DNA of 64,000 nucleotides, taken from CCMP332 sp040218795. GTDB taxonomy: Bacteria > Bacteroidota > Bacteroidia > Cytophagales > CCMP332. Below, piece by piece: positions 44,290 through 52,589 of this stretch. The DNA lies in the NCBI GenBank assembly GCA_040218795.1, contig JAVJQT010000005.1:124001-188000 (forward strand), read 5' to 3'. The translations under genes were made by a program, and so were the position numbers. Below the pieces are notes generated by a model. The model saw nothing but the letters and a program-made list of their open reading frames with translations. It was not told the origin of the DNA and ran no database searches. Positions within the stretch are counted from its first letter, which is position 1, and the number at the start of each line of letters is the position of its first letter.

Positions 44290-44805
44290 ATGGCTATATA
44301 CAGATTTTTTCAGTTTTTAATGGTAATCTTTATTCTTCAGGCCTGTCAGAACAGTTCTGAAATAAGCTCCATTGATCCGGTAAATTGGAACAATCGTTTA
44401 ATAAAAATAGACCTCAACGATTCCTCCGAGATCGCCTCCAGCTATCTCTCTGTTTATTCGCGTATTTACAGTCAGACCGAACACAAAACGCATTCTCTGA
44501 CCTCCACCATCAGCATGCGAAATACAAATAGAAATGACAGCATTTATATTCTAAAGGCCGAATATTTTGACACCAGAGGCAATTTGATCCGCACCTATTT
44601 TGATAAAGCCATTTATATTGCGCCAATGGAAACCGTTGAGATTGTCATCGATGAAACCGATCAGGAAGGTGGCACAGGTGCTAATTTTATCTTCGACTGG
44701 TTGGTAGAACCAGATAAAAATGAACCCTTTTTTGAAGGCATTATGATCTCTACCTCGGGTCAGCAGGGTTTGTCATTTACCACGCAGGCCAAAAGGGTAA
44801 ATTGA
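44290..44805 (+). CDS. DUF3124 lipoprotein
   Basis: About 171 residues from ATG 44290 (a TTG at 44254 would place 12 extra residues before the signal). The signal ends IFILQAC (lipobox). The mature part has the DUF3124 blocks YLSVYSRIYSQTEHKTHSLT, YFDKAIYIAPMETVEIVI and GGTGANFIFDW. Function unknown. It is convergent with the exported protein at 44824. Confidence 0.78.
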   Translation: MAIYRFFQFLMVIFILQACQNSSEISSIDPVNWNNRLIKIDLNDSSEIASSYLSVYSRIYSQTEHKTHSLTSTISMRNTNRNDSIYILKAEYFDTRGNLIRTYFDKAIYIAPMETVEIVIDETDQEGGTGANFIFDWLVEPDKNEPFFEGIMISTSGQQGLSFTTQAKRVN

Positions 44806-44823
44806 ATGATATAATTCCCGGGC

Positions 44824-45678
44824 TTAGTCTTTTTTAAAATCTATACTAAAGGATTCTCCTTTTCTAAGCATGGATACAAATTCCTTCACTTCAGAGGAGT
44901 TCTTTAATCTGAAATTGACCGTATTTATTCCAGAACTTCCTTCATTGAGAGCCACAATTTTCAAAAGGTATTTTGATTTGTCCTGAGGAAGTGCAATGAC
45001 CTGCTTGTCATTTCTTAGCACCAAATTTTCTTGAATCAATTCATTGTTGAGATAAATGGAAATCCTGTCATCGTCCTGAAAATAGCCATCCCAAACTTCA
45101 AGACTAATTTTATTGTCGCGGTTCACAATTTCCAGTTTTTCATTGGATGTCAAAACAGAATCAAATTCCAGACTTTTTTTAGCAGGCATTTTTTTAATTG
45201 CGACTGGCTGTTCCGCATTCATTTCCTCAATTTTTCGGAGCTCTCCCCCATTGGTCAGTAATATAATGCCTCCGGCGCATTCCTCGCCTGATGGAAAAAG
45301 GCCTAGAAATTTTCCGGCAATTATATTTTTATTTTTTAAAATTCTGATTTTTAGATTCGGTGCTGAAACATAACAAAAGGTAGATGCTTCGGCACTCGAT
45401 TTGGTTTCGACATTATCGAGCTCTTCAAAAGACATGCTCAAATCATCCAAACTCAATTTCCCTTTTATTTTTGTTTTGGTATAATCTTCACCCTCAAAAT
45501 TGGAAAGGGTAAATCCCCTGAAAATACCATTTTCAATCTCCTCTATAATTAGTTTATAAGAAATTTTTTCACCTCCAGAAATGGCGATTATTCCGGTAAA
45601 TTCCTGATTAACAGTATTTTGTCCAAAAAGCGCCTGGGATACCAGAATGAGGGAAAAAACAGATGAAAATAATTTCAT
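44824..45678 (-). CDS. Exported protein of unknown function
   Basis: 284 residues; MKLFSSVFSLILVSQALFGQ is the signal peptide. The first half (EFTGIIAISGGEKISYKL) is beta-rich. The C-terminal ~110 residues (KISLEVWDGYFQDDDRISIY, then NELIQENLVLRNDKQ) form a beta-sandwich-like domain seen at the ends of several secreted Bacteroidota proteins. No catalytic motif is visible. It is divergent from the TM2 gene. Confidence 0.65.
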   Translation of the reverse strand: MKLFSSVFSLILVSQALFGQNTVNQEFTGIIAISGGEKISYKLIIEEIENGIFRGFTLSNFEGEDYTKTKIKGKLSLDDLSMSFEELDNVETKSSAEASTFCYVSAPNLKIRILKNKNIIAGKFLGLFPSGEECAGGIILLTNGGELRKIEEMNAEQPVAIKKMPAKKSLEFDSVLTSNEKLEIVNRDNKISLEVWDGYFQDDDRISIYLNNELIQENLVLRNDKQVIALPQDKSKYLLKIVALNEGSSGINTVNFRLKNSSEVKEFVSMLRKGESFSIDFKKD

Positions 45679-45757
45679 ATTAAAAAAACTTAATTTGTTA
45701 GTAAATAAGCTTATTCATTTATTAAATTGGAAGCATTATCAAATAATTAATAAAACT

Positions 45758-46195
45758 ATGAAACAAATTCTATCCACTTTGGTACTTGTTATTTTTATGG
45801 CCGGTGCCTCCTTTGCTTCTTTTCCTGTGAACAAAAGTTCTAATTCAAATGAATCTACAGCAGTAGAAGCAAATGAAATAGACAGTGAAAAATCTGAGAT
45901 TGCAGTAGAGAAAAAGTCAAAACTCGAAAAGAAAATCGATAAGCTCGCTGCCAAAATTCAAAAGAAAGTTTCACCAGCTGCCGAAGGCGGAGATAAGGAT
46001 ATGACAGTTGCCATAATTTTGGCCCTTGTCTCAGTTATTATACTTCCGATAGGGCTTCACAACTGGTATTTGGGAAGAAACAAACAGGCACTATGGCAAA
46101 CTATCTTATTTCTTTTAATTATTACTTCTCCAATTTCATGGATCTGGCAAATTGTGGATTTGATTCGTTTACTTGTTAACGGAAGTCTGCCATAA
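45758..46195 (+). CDS. TM2 domain protein with signal peptide and coiled-coil linker
   Basis: About 145 residues from ATG 45758; earlier in-frame codons lie in the upstream leader and gave no sensible N-terminus. KQILSTLVLVIFMAGASFA is the signal. A charged Lys/Glu-rich linker (KKSKLEKKIDKLAAKIQK) follows. The C-terminal ~70 residues are two helices, IILALVSVIILPIGLHNWYLG and LFLLIITSPISWIWQIVDL, with the GLHNWYLGRNK turn of TM2 proteins. Location is inner membrane; function unknown. Confidence 0.75.
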   Translation: MKQILSTLVLVIFMAGASFASFPVNKSSNSNESTAVEANEIDSEKSEIAVEKKSKLEKKIDKLAAKIQKKVSPAAEGGDKDMTVAIILALVSVIILPIGLHNWYLGRNKQALWQTILFLLIITSPISWIWQIVDLIRLLVNGSLP

Positions 46196-46228
46196 TTGAA
46201 TTGATATAATTACATATAATTTTAAATT

Positions 46229-46267
46229 CGGGCTTTTGGATTAATTTCCACTGGCCCGTTTTTTATT
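46229..46267 (+). terminator. Intrinsic terminator after the TM2 gene
   Basis: cgggc (46229-46233) and gcccg (46254-46258) close an imperfect stem that also pairs inner gg and cc, followed by ttttttatttt. Confidence 0.65.
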
Positions 46268-46275
46268 TTACAGAG

Positions 46276-46686
46276 ATGATAAAAAAGAAACGAGCAATTC
46301 AAATAATGCTTTTCCTGCAAGGCTTTATCGTGCTTTTTCATATCAGCATTCTATTAAAGATTGTACCTTATGAAATCACCTGGGCCGGACGCCTCCAAAA
46401 CGATACAGAAATGTATCAATTTGAAAGTTTTTCGCTCCTGCTCAACCTGATGCTAATTACAACTCTTTTAATTAAAGGCGATTATATCAAAGCTTTCATA
46501 TCTCTTAAAATTGTGAATACTATTCTGTGGTTTTTCTTAATTCTGTTTTTAATGAACAGCATCGGAAATCTATTTGCAGAAAGCAGCATAGAAAAATACT
46601 TTAGTCTGCTCACCTTTGTTTTAGTCATGATTTTATGGATCATCTTAAGAAAAGACAAAAACAAAAGGCACACGGAGCAAAACTGA
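46276..46686 (+). CDS. Small integral membrane protein of unknown function
   Basis: 136 residues with four hydrophobic helices (about 9-28, 55-70, 82-100 and 112-130) and basic ends (MIKKKRA, RKDKNKRH). No motif is recognised. It lies just after the terminator hairpin and is probably its own transcription unit. Confidence 0.6.
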   Translation: MIKKKRAIQIMLFLQGFIVLFHISILLKIVPYEITWAGRLQNDTEMYQFESFSLLLNLMLITTLLIKGDYIKAFISLKIVNTILWFFLILFLMNSIGNLFAESSIEKYFSLLTFVLVMILWIILRKDKNKRHTEQN

Positions 46687-46735
46687 ATTTCAATAAATTT
46701 CAGGGCAAGGAAAAAATTAATTTTAAATTCAAGGT

Positions 46736-47374
46736 ATGGATCCAAGGGTCGACGAATATTTAGCTGCTCAGGGCAAATGGCAAAAGGAATTGACATTGCT
46801 ACGGGAAATCATTCTGCAAAGCGGATTAGAGGAAGACTATAAGTGGATGCATCCCTGTTATACCTTAAAAGGGAAAAACATAGCCCTTATTCATGAATTT
46901 AAAGACTATTGCGCCATTCTTTTTCACAAAGGAGCATTGCTCGATGACAAGGAGGGACTACTCGTACAGCAAAGCGAAAATGTACAATCGGCCAGACAGA
47001 TTAGATTTCACGATACCAAAACCATTTACAAACAGGAAAAGCTGATCAAAGCTTATTTGTACGAAGCCATTGAAATCGAAGGGAAAGGGATTAAAATAGA
47101 ATACAAAGACAGCAGTCGATATGAAAAACCTGAAGAATTGCTGGATGTATTTAAAAAAAACGAGGCCTTTAAAGAGCAGTTTGAAGCCCTGACTCCCGGC
47201 CGACAAAAGGGCTATCTATTATATTTTTTGGGCGCCAAACAATCCAAAACGAAGATGGATAGAATTGAAAAACACATTCCAAGGATAATGCTGGGCAAAG
47301 GCATCCGCGATTGTATTTGCGGAAAATCAAAACGCTACCCAATTTGCGATGGATCGCATAAAGATTTGGATTAA
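46736..47374 (+). CDS. DUF1801/YdeI-like protein with a C-terminal CDGSH [2Fe-2S] motif
   Basis: 212 residues. Residues ~1-115 resemble the DUF1801/YdhG fold (WQKELTLLREIILQSGLEED, then KWMHPCYTLKGKNIALI), ~130-185 the YdeI end (FKEQFEALTPGRQKGYLLYF). The last 20 residues carry CICGKSKRYPICDGSH, which fits C-X-C-X2-S-X3-P-X-C-D-G-S-H exactly (C193, C195, C204, H208), the cluster motif of mitoNEET-type proteins. The iron-sulfur part would make it a redox or metal-sensing protein. Overall function unknown. Confidence 0.78.
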   Translation: MDPRVDEYLAAQGKWQKELTLLREIILQSGLEEDYKWMHPCYTLKGKNIALIHEFKDYCAILFHKGALLDDKEGLLVQQSENVQSARQIRFHDTKTIYKQEKLIKAYLYEAIEIEGKGIKIEYKDSSRYEKPEELLDVFKKNEAFKEQFEALTPGRQKGYLLYFLGAKQSKTKMDRIEKHIPRIMLGKGIRDCICGKSKRYPICDGSHKDLD

Positions 47375-47395
47375 TTAGCATTTTCATAAAAAAGC

Positions 47396-48388
47396 ATGCC
47401 ATTGAAACATAAAATTAAATGGGGCATTCTCGGTCTGGGAAAGATTGCGCAAAAATTTGCTTCCGACCTCCTCCTATCCGATGATTCTACGCTCTATGCA
47501 GTGGCTTCGAGAAGTCGGGAAAAAGCCATTGACTTTGGAAACAGATTTGGCGCTGAACTTAAATACGATTCTTATCATGCGCTCATTAAGGATTCCAATG
47601 TGCAGGTGATCTACATTGCCACGCCACATGCCTTCCATTTTGAATGGGCCAAATTATGTCTGGAAAATGGTAAACATGTTTTATGCGAAAAACCGCTTGG
47701 CATGAATGAAAGCGAAGTAAAAGGATTGATGCAAATAGCCGAGAAAAATAAATTGTTTTTAATGGAAGGCCTCTGGACGCGTTTTATCCCTTCCTTTGAA
47801 AAAGTACTGGAATTGATCACCGAAAATACAATTGGTGAAATTCAATGGATCAAGGCTGACTTTGGTTTCAAAGCCAAAAAGGATTTAAGCGGCAGACTTT
47901 TTAATAAAAAACTTGGAGGCGGGGCCTTGCTGGACATTGGGATCTACCCTATTTACCTGAGTACCATGCTGCTTGGGATTCCAAAACAAATCAAATCCTC
48001 TGCAAGGCTAACAGCAGAAGGCATTGACAGCTATTGTGCGATGATTTTTGAATATGAGAATTCAATCATTGTCGAACTCGAAGCCACATTTGAAACGGAT
48101 ACACCCATAGAAGCAATTATAGCTGGCAGCAAAGGAGAGATAAAAATGCATCGGCCATTTCATCATTCGGAAAAAATTAGTCTTGATCTCTCCAACGGTG
48201 AAAAACATGTTTTTAATATAAAATACCGAGGTGAGGGCTATTTTCATGAAATTAAGGAGGTAGAAAAATGCCTGAATGAAAATACCATGGAAAGCAAAAA
48301 ACACCCTTTGTCCAAGAGTTTAGAATTGATTCGATTAATGGATAAAATAAAATCTCAGATTGGTTTGACTTATACCGCTGAGCAATAA
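47396..48388 (+). CDS. Gfo/Idh/MocA family NAD(P)-dependent oxidoreductase
   Basis: 330 residues. Rossmann domain: KWGILGLGKIAQKFASDLLL, VIYIATPHAFHFEWAKLCLE and HVLCEKPLGMNESEVKGLM, the EKP lysine being part of the catalytic set. The C-terminal alpha/beta part has GGGALLDIGIYPIYLSTMLL. Closest in style to dimeric dihydrodiol/xylose dehydrogenases. Substrate unknown, probably a sugar or trans-dihydrodiol. The NTF2-like gene follows 15 nt after. Confidence 0.88.
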   Translation: MPLKHKIKWGILGLGKIAQKFASDLLLSDDSTLYAVASRSREKAIDFGNRFGAELKYDSYHALIKDSNVQVIYIATPHAFHFEWAKLCLENGKHVLCEKPLGMNESEVKGLMQIAEKNKLFLMEGLWTRFIPSFEKVLELITENTIGEIQWIKADFGFKAKKDLSGRLFNKKLGGGALLDIGIYPIYLSTMLLGIPKQIKSSARLTAEGIDSYCAMIFEYENSIIVELEATFETDTPIEAIIAGSKGEIKMHRPFHHSEKISLDLSNGEKHVFNIKYRGEGYFHEIKEVEKCLNENTMESKKHPLSKSLELIRLMDKIKSQIGLTYTAEQ

Positions 48389-48403
48389 TTTAAAATTTGA
48401 ATT

Positions 48404-48760
48404 ATGGAAACGAAAGATCTGGTAGAAGAATGGTTTTCAAAATGGGAATCAGGAGAAATTGATGAACTCCCAATAAATGCAGACTTTATCCATGAAAGTC
48501 CTTTTGGTCAGATAATTGGCAGAGATAATTATTTGGATTTGGTTGGAAAAAATCTCGATAAATTTCTTGGATATCAATTTACATTACACGACGCTCTTTA
48601 CGAAAAAAACCGAGCATGTGTACGCTATACAGCCCTACAAGGTGAAATGAGTCTTGATGTGAGCGAATGGTATTATATTGAAAATCAATTGATAAAGAAA
48701 ATAATCGCCTATTATCACATTGGAGAGATTCGAGAGGAAAGAAAATTATCCAATACCTAA
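48404..48760 (+). CDS. NTF2-like / SnoaL-fold protein
   Basis: 118 residues: DLVEEWFSKWESGEIDELP opening helix, DFIHESPFGQIIGRDNYLDL and YYIENQLIKKIIAYYHIGEI, which fit the NTF2-like fold. No catalytic residues can be assigned. Likely co-transcribed with the oxidoreductase 15 nt upstream. Confidence 0.7.
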   Translation: METKDLVEEWFSKWESGEIDELPINADFIHESPFGQIIGRDNYLDLVGKNLDKFLGYQFTLHDALYEKNRACVRYTALQGEMSLDVSEWYYIENQLIKKIIAYYHIGEIREERKLSNT

Positions 48761-48985
48761 TTTCAGAATATTAGGGGCATTTGATATAAAATCGTACTTA
48801 TTCATAAAAAAACTTACCTCCTTGACATATTCTGAGTGTATTTTATTTATTTACAAGGTGTAGATTTAAGTATTAACCATTAAGCAAAAAAAATTTAATT
48901 CCTGTTTTTTTACAATGGTACATGATTAGGGAAATTAGCCAATTCAATTGTCAGAGGTAAATTAGTTATTATGAATATCGTGTAA

Positions 48986-49801
48986 ATGAAAAAAGGCAAT
49001 TTGAAAATATTGATCATCGATGATGATGAAATTTTTAGTGAAATACTAAAAAAATTACTTGAGCCCTACTGCAAGGATATTTATGCATGTAAGACAGCAG
49101 AAAACGGTAGCTATTATGTCAGTACGCACAAACCCGATCTAATCTTTCTCGACAATCAATTGCCAAAACTCAAAGGATTGGAAGTCTTAAAATTATTTAA
49201 AGAGTTTTCTCCTGAATCCAAAATAATTCTCATGTCAAGTCATTTTAATATCAATGACGTTTCAGAGGCGCATCGGGTCAAGGCCGATCATATTTCGAAT
49301 AAAAAAGACATCAATCCAGCCGAATTAGAGAATTTGATAATGAAGGTCCTGAAAGTTGAGTCTAAAAAAACTTCGAGGTGGGATTTTTTGGGCATGGGCA
49401 AGAGTAAAAAAACCAGGAGTCAAAACGGAGATATCGTTATTGTTGAGGACGATGAGATGTTTATGCATAATCTGAAATGGGTTTTGAATGAAAATGGAAT
49501 CAAAAATAAAATTGCGGATTTCAATAACATTAAAGACCTCTTCACTTATCTAAAAACAAATAATCCCAGCCTCATTTTATTGGATTATTATCTTAAAAAT
49601 GATACCGGCAAAGAGGTGCTTGACCATTTAAAAAAATCCGGAATGGAAACCAATGTGATCATTCTTAGCTCCCTCACGGATACCGAAATCGCTCTTGATC
49701 TTAATCAATACGACATTTTGGATTTTATTGTCAAAGATCAAAAATGGCAAGACAGATTAAGCGAAGTGCTGGCTGAATTTTTAAATAAGGAAAGCAATTA
49801 A
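48986..49801 (+). CDS. Response regulator with two receiver domains and no output domain
   Basis: 271 residues. REC1 (~5-118): acidic pair D12-D13, phospho-acceptor D56 in IFLDNQLP, S85, K106. REC2 (~147-265): E154-D155-D156, D200 in ILLDYYL, S228-S229 and K250. A ~25-residue basic linker joins them. Both keep the phosphorylation residues, so this may be a phosphate sink or relay between kinases. No histidine kinase is nearby in this window. Confidence 0.85.
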   Translation: MKKGNLKILIIDDDEIFSEILKKLLEPYCKDIYACKTAENGSYYVSTHKPDLIFLDNQLPKLKGLEVLKLFKEFSPESKIILMSSHFNINDVSEAHRVKADHISNKKDINPAELENLIMKVLKVESKKTSRWDFLGMGKSKKTRSQNGDIVIVEDDEMFMHNLKWVLNENGIKNKIADFNNIKDLFTYLKTNNPSLILLDYYLKNDTGKEVLDHLKKSGMETNVIILSSLTDTEIALDLNQYDILDFIVKDQKWQDRLSEVLAEFLNKESN

Positions 49802-49973
49802 TCACCTTTCGTATTCTGAAATGTAAATTTTCCGGATCTCTCCTCAGTTTTTAATAAGCAGACTTCTCACTTAATATTTCGACCATTATTTTATGCGAAT
49901 TAAGGATAGAATTGCAAAACGATTTTATACTAAAATATGTAATTAATTCAGAGCATATCTTAAATTTCATGTG

Positions 49974-50744
49974 ATGTCGAAAGTCTTAGTTCAGCTGTGT
50001 CTTATACTCATTGCTTCTCTTCTATTCAATTGTAATCACAAAAATGAAACAAAACACTGGAGCTATTCGGGTGAGTCTTCACCCGAGCACTGGGCTGAAA
50101 TTGCGAAAAAAGGCTTTTGCGATGGAAAGCATCAGTCTCCTGTTAATATCATCAAAACCAATACTGTACAAACAGACAGCAATTCAAGACATTTAAAACT
50201 ATTTTATGCACCTGAAACTAAGATGTCCAAAGTCGAGAATAATGGCCATTCAATACAATTTGACTTTGAAAAAGGCGATTCCATCGAGTACAAGGATCAG
50301 ATCTATCAATTGGTACAATTGCATTTTCACGAACCTTCCGAACACACGATTAATGGGCTGCGCTATCCTATAGAATTGCACTTTGTCCACTATAATAATC
50401 AAATTGCGCGATTTACCGTTTTATCCGTATTGGGAATTGAAGGAAAAGAAAGCCATTGTTTTGAGTTTTTCAAGCATTTTTTACCCATAAAAAACGGCGA
50501 AACCAAGGAAGTTGAAATGTCGCATGATTTAAATTCGCTCTTTCCGTCTTCAAAAAATTATTTTAGCTATTCCGGATCTTTAACCACTCCGCCTTGCACA
50601 GAAAATGTGAACTGGCTTATATTTGAAGAAGCGATTGAGCTTTCAGAAGACGAAGTCATCGCATTTAAAGAAAACATGCCTTTGGACAATTATCGCGATC
50701 AACAAGCTTTAAATGAAAGAAAAGTTCAATACATCATTAATTAA
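49974..50744 (+). CDS. Alpha-type carbonic anhydrase lipoprotein
   Basis: 256 residues from ATG 49974 (preceded by GTG 49971). The signal ends SLLFNC (lipobox). The mature part has the alpha-CA blocks HWSYSGE, GKHQSPVNI, and the zinc ligands in LHFHEPSEH with a third His in ELHFVH, followed by SLTTPPCTENVNW. It interconverts CO2 and bicarbonate outside the inner membrane. Length fits bacterial alpha enzymes. Stands alone, 26 nt before the DUF5694 gene. Confidence 0.9.
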   Translation: MSKVLVQLCLILIASLLFNCNHKNETKHWSYSGESSPEHWAEIAKKGFCDGKHQSPVNIIKTNTVQTDSNSRHLKLFYAPETKMSKVENNGHSIQFDFEKGDSIEYKDQIYQLVQLHFHEPSEHTINGLRYPIELHFVHYNNQIARFTVLSVLGIEGKESHCFEFFKHFLPIKNGETKEVEMSHDLNSLFPSSKNYFSYSGSLTTPPCTENVNWLIFEEAIELSEDEVIAFKENMPLDNYRDQQALNERKVQYIIN

Positions 50745-50770
50745 AATCATTTTTACATAATCATATCTAC

Positions 50771-51697
50771 ATGAAATCCATCAAGTTATTTGCAATGGCC
50801 TTGCTCCTGGTATTCTCATCCTGCAACAATCAAAAGGAAGAAGCTGAAATGGACAATTCAGTCGATTTGGATAATGCTAAGACCAAAGTCTTGTTGCTTG
50901 CTGTCTGGCATTTTGATAATCCGGGGCTTGATAAGTACAATGAAAAAATCGACGATTATTTTACCGATAAACGACAAGCAGAGATTGATGAAGTATTGAA
51001 TAAGCTCGAAAAGTTTGAACCCAACAAGATTTTCATAGAGCAAAACCCGCGTTCACAGAAAATTATTGACAGTCTATATAGTGCTTATAGAAATGATGAA
51101 TTTAAATTGATAGATAAAAAGACCGGTAGAAATGAAATTTACCAATTGGGCTTTAAGCTTGGCAAACGTTTGGGATTGGACAAAATCAATTGTGTGGATG
51201 CGGATGGAATTTGGCTTGGTTATTATGTGGATCTTATTGCAGACAGTCTGAATCTGGATTTTTACAATAAAATGGAAGAAGAGTTTGAACAAAGCCATAA
51301 AGAAGAAAGTGAAAAAAATAAAAAACTGAGCATTTCTGAAAAACTGATTTACTTTAATCAAAGGGAGAACATTTTAAAAAATCACGATTATTATAATCGC
51401 TTTGCAGTGCGGGTGCAGGATAAGGAACAGTCACTATTCCAGACTCAGGAACGTATTGATACCATCGATGGCAACATTTACTATTTGCGTTCTTTTGACT
51501 TTGAAAACATCGGAGTTGATCTGGTTGCAGAATGGTATAAAAGAAATCTAAAAATCTACCGTAATATTTTAGAACTGAGCCAAAATCAGGATCGCATCCT
51601 CGTTATTTTTGGACAGGGTCATATGCACTACCTAAATCAAATGATCGAAGACCATCCGGAGATGGAATTGGTCGACCCCCTTGACTACTTAAAATAA
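50771..51697 (+). CDS. DUF5694 lipoprotein
   Basis: 308 residues; signal ends LVFSSC (lipobox). The mature part matches DUF5694: VLLLAVWHFDNPGLDKYNE, FEPNKIFIEQNPRSQKII, and IFGQGHMHYL near the end, with the H of WHF, E of IEQ and H of GHMH arranged like the TraB/EreA-type fold. That suggests a metal-assisted hydrolase, but no activity is established that I know of. Follows the carbonic anhydrase by 26 nt. Confidence 0.78.
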   Translation: MKSIKLFAMALLLVFSSCNNQKEEAEMDNSVDLDNAKTKVLLLAVWHFDNPGLDKYNEKIDDYFTDKRQAEIDEVLNKLEKFEPNKIFIEQNPRSQKIIDSLYSAYRNDEFKLIDKKTGRNEIYQLGFKLGKRLGLDKINCVDADGIWLGYYVDLIADSLNLDFYNKMEEEFEQSHKEESEKNKKLSISEKLIYFNQRENILKNHDYYNRFAVRVQDKEQSLFQTQERIDTIDGNIYYLRSFDFENIGVDLVAEWYKRNLKIYRNILELSQNQDRILVIFGQGHMHYLNQMIEDHPEMELVDPLDYLK

Positions 51698-51715
51698 TAA
51701 TTGCACTTTAAGCCC

Positions 51716-51738
51716 TTCAGGAATAAATTATTCCTGAA
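51716..51738. terminator. Hairpin at a convergent gene junction
   Basis: ttcaggaata (51716-51725) and tattcctgaa (51729-51738) pair perfectly with a 3-nt loop, between the ends of the DUF5694 and HTH genes. It overlaps the last codons of the HTH gene. It lacks a good T-run on either strand, so a terminator role is uncertain. Confidence 0.45.
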
Positions 51739-51916
51739 AAATGTCTTCAATGAGCATTCCAAATAATCTTGCCATTTTAAATGCCAGCGGCAAACTCGGA
51801 TCAAACTTCCCCTTTTCAATGGCATTCACTGTTTGTCTGGAAACATTAAGTGCATCGGCAAGATCGGCCTGCGTCATATCTCTTTCAGCGCGAAGTACTT
51901 TTAATCTGTTTTTCAT
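51728..51916 (-). CDS. XRE-family helix-turn-helix regulator
   Basis: 62 residues, almost entirely one HTH domain: RLKVLRAERDMTQADLADAL and NVSRQTVNAIEKGKFDPSLP, the short YozG/XRE type. Its start overlaps the upstream membrane gene's stop by 4 nt, so both are made together. It probably represses its own operon through the two dyads near 52342 and 52383. Confidence 0.88.
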   Translation of the reverse strand: MKNRLKVLRAERDMTQADLADALNVSRQTVNAIEKGKFDPSLPLAFKMARLFGMLIEDIFQE

Positions 51917-52317
51917 TTGTACCTTCTACTGCCTGCAATTACAGCTATCAAATAGGTGATACTAATCATTACAACAACAACAGCGATATCGGCATCATGA
52001 CTGATCAGATCGATTTTATCGGTCAGTGCATAGCTCAGACCCCCGACAACCGCCACGCCCAAAGCCCAGGCCATTGCTTCCATATGGATTTTTCTTTGCA
52101 ATTCATCAAGGCCATTGAGATAGCGCATATTGGCCAATAACATTCCAACGCCTGTGAGGGTGCACACTATAACCCCAAGGATTGAAAGCACATTTGAATC
52201 CCAAATTAATATAGGGCCAAATGTTGCAATTGCTGTTGTAATACACCATGAAAAAGTCCAAATGGCCAGATTAACGGTGTTTTTGTGATTTTTAGATTTA
52301 AATTCTGAAGTAGACAT
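51913..52317 (-). CDS. Small membrane protein coupled to the XRE regulator
   Basis: 134 residues with four hydrophobic helices (about 18-38, 43-62, 84-101, 109-128) and a basic start. The layout, with an XRE regulator of this type following by 4-nt overlap, is a common pair in bacteria. The family is not named with confidence; function unknown. Confidence 0.65.
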   Translation of the reverse strand: MSTSEFKSKNHKNTVNLAIWTFSWCITTAIATFGPILIWDSNVLSILGVIVCTLTGVGMLLANMRYLNGLDELQRKIHMEAMAWALGVAVVGGLSYALTDKIDLISHDADIAVVVVMISITYLIAVIAGSRRYK

Positions 52318-52341
52318 ATTGTAAATTGAGTTATACTATTT

Positions 52342-52357
52342 GTAAAGTTTATTTTAC
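52342..52357. promoter_or_regulatory. Operator-like dyad O1 of the XRE operon
   Basis: gtaaagtttattttac: GTAAA and TTTAC arms separated by 6 nt. It lies directly downstream of the minus-strand -7 box, over the expected transcription start of the membrane-protein/XRE operon. A second copy of the arms lies at 52383-52398. Confidence 0.6.
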
Positions 52358-52358
52358 A

Positions 52359-52366
52359 CAAACTTA
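52359..52366 (-). promoter_or_regulatory. -7 box of the membrane-protein/XRE operon
   Basis: On the minus strand TAAGTTTG fits TAnnTTTG, about 41 nt before the ATG at 52317. It lies between the two dyads. No clear -33 TTTG was found at the usual spacing. Confidence 0.5.
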
Positions 52367-52382
52367 TAAAATAATTCGAAAA

Positions 52383-52398
52383 GTAAAGCATACTTTAC
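52383..52398. promoter_or_regulatory. Operator-like dyad O2 of the XRE operon
   Basis: gtaaagcatactttac: arms GTAAAG and CTTTAC. It covers the -33 zone upstream of the minus-strand -7 box. Its centre is 41 bp from that of O1, close to four DNA turns, so two repressor dimers could sit on one face. Confidence 0.6.
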
Positions 52399-52589
52399 AA
52401 AAAACTTTTAATTTCTTTTAATGTTCCTGATGAATGCATGGTCTATAGCTTAAGGATAAATTTAAATTCCTGAAAGGAAAGGAACCTTTAAGACAGGAAA
52501 GGAGAATGTCTGAGATAGAAAATTGAAAGTGTAAAAAATACACTTCTTTCTGAATTTTATGAGATATAGTTTAGATATTTATAGTTTCA

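Noticed and set aside
52527..52545. Small hairpin (aagtgta-aaaaa-tacactt) upstream of the CHU_C gene
   Set aside because: Only 7 bp with no T-run and no conserved context, so neither terminator nor riboswitch is supported.
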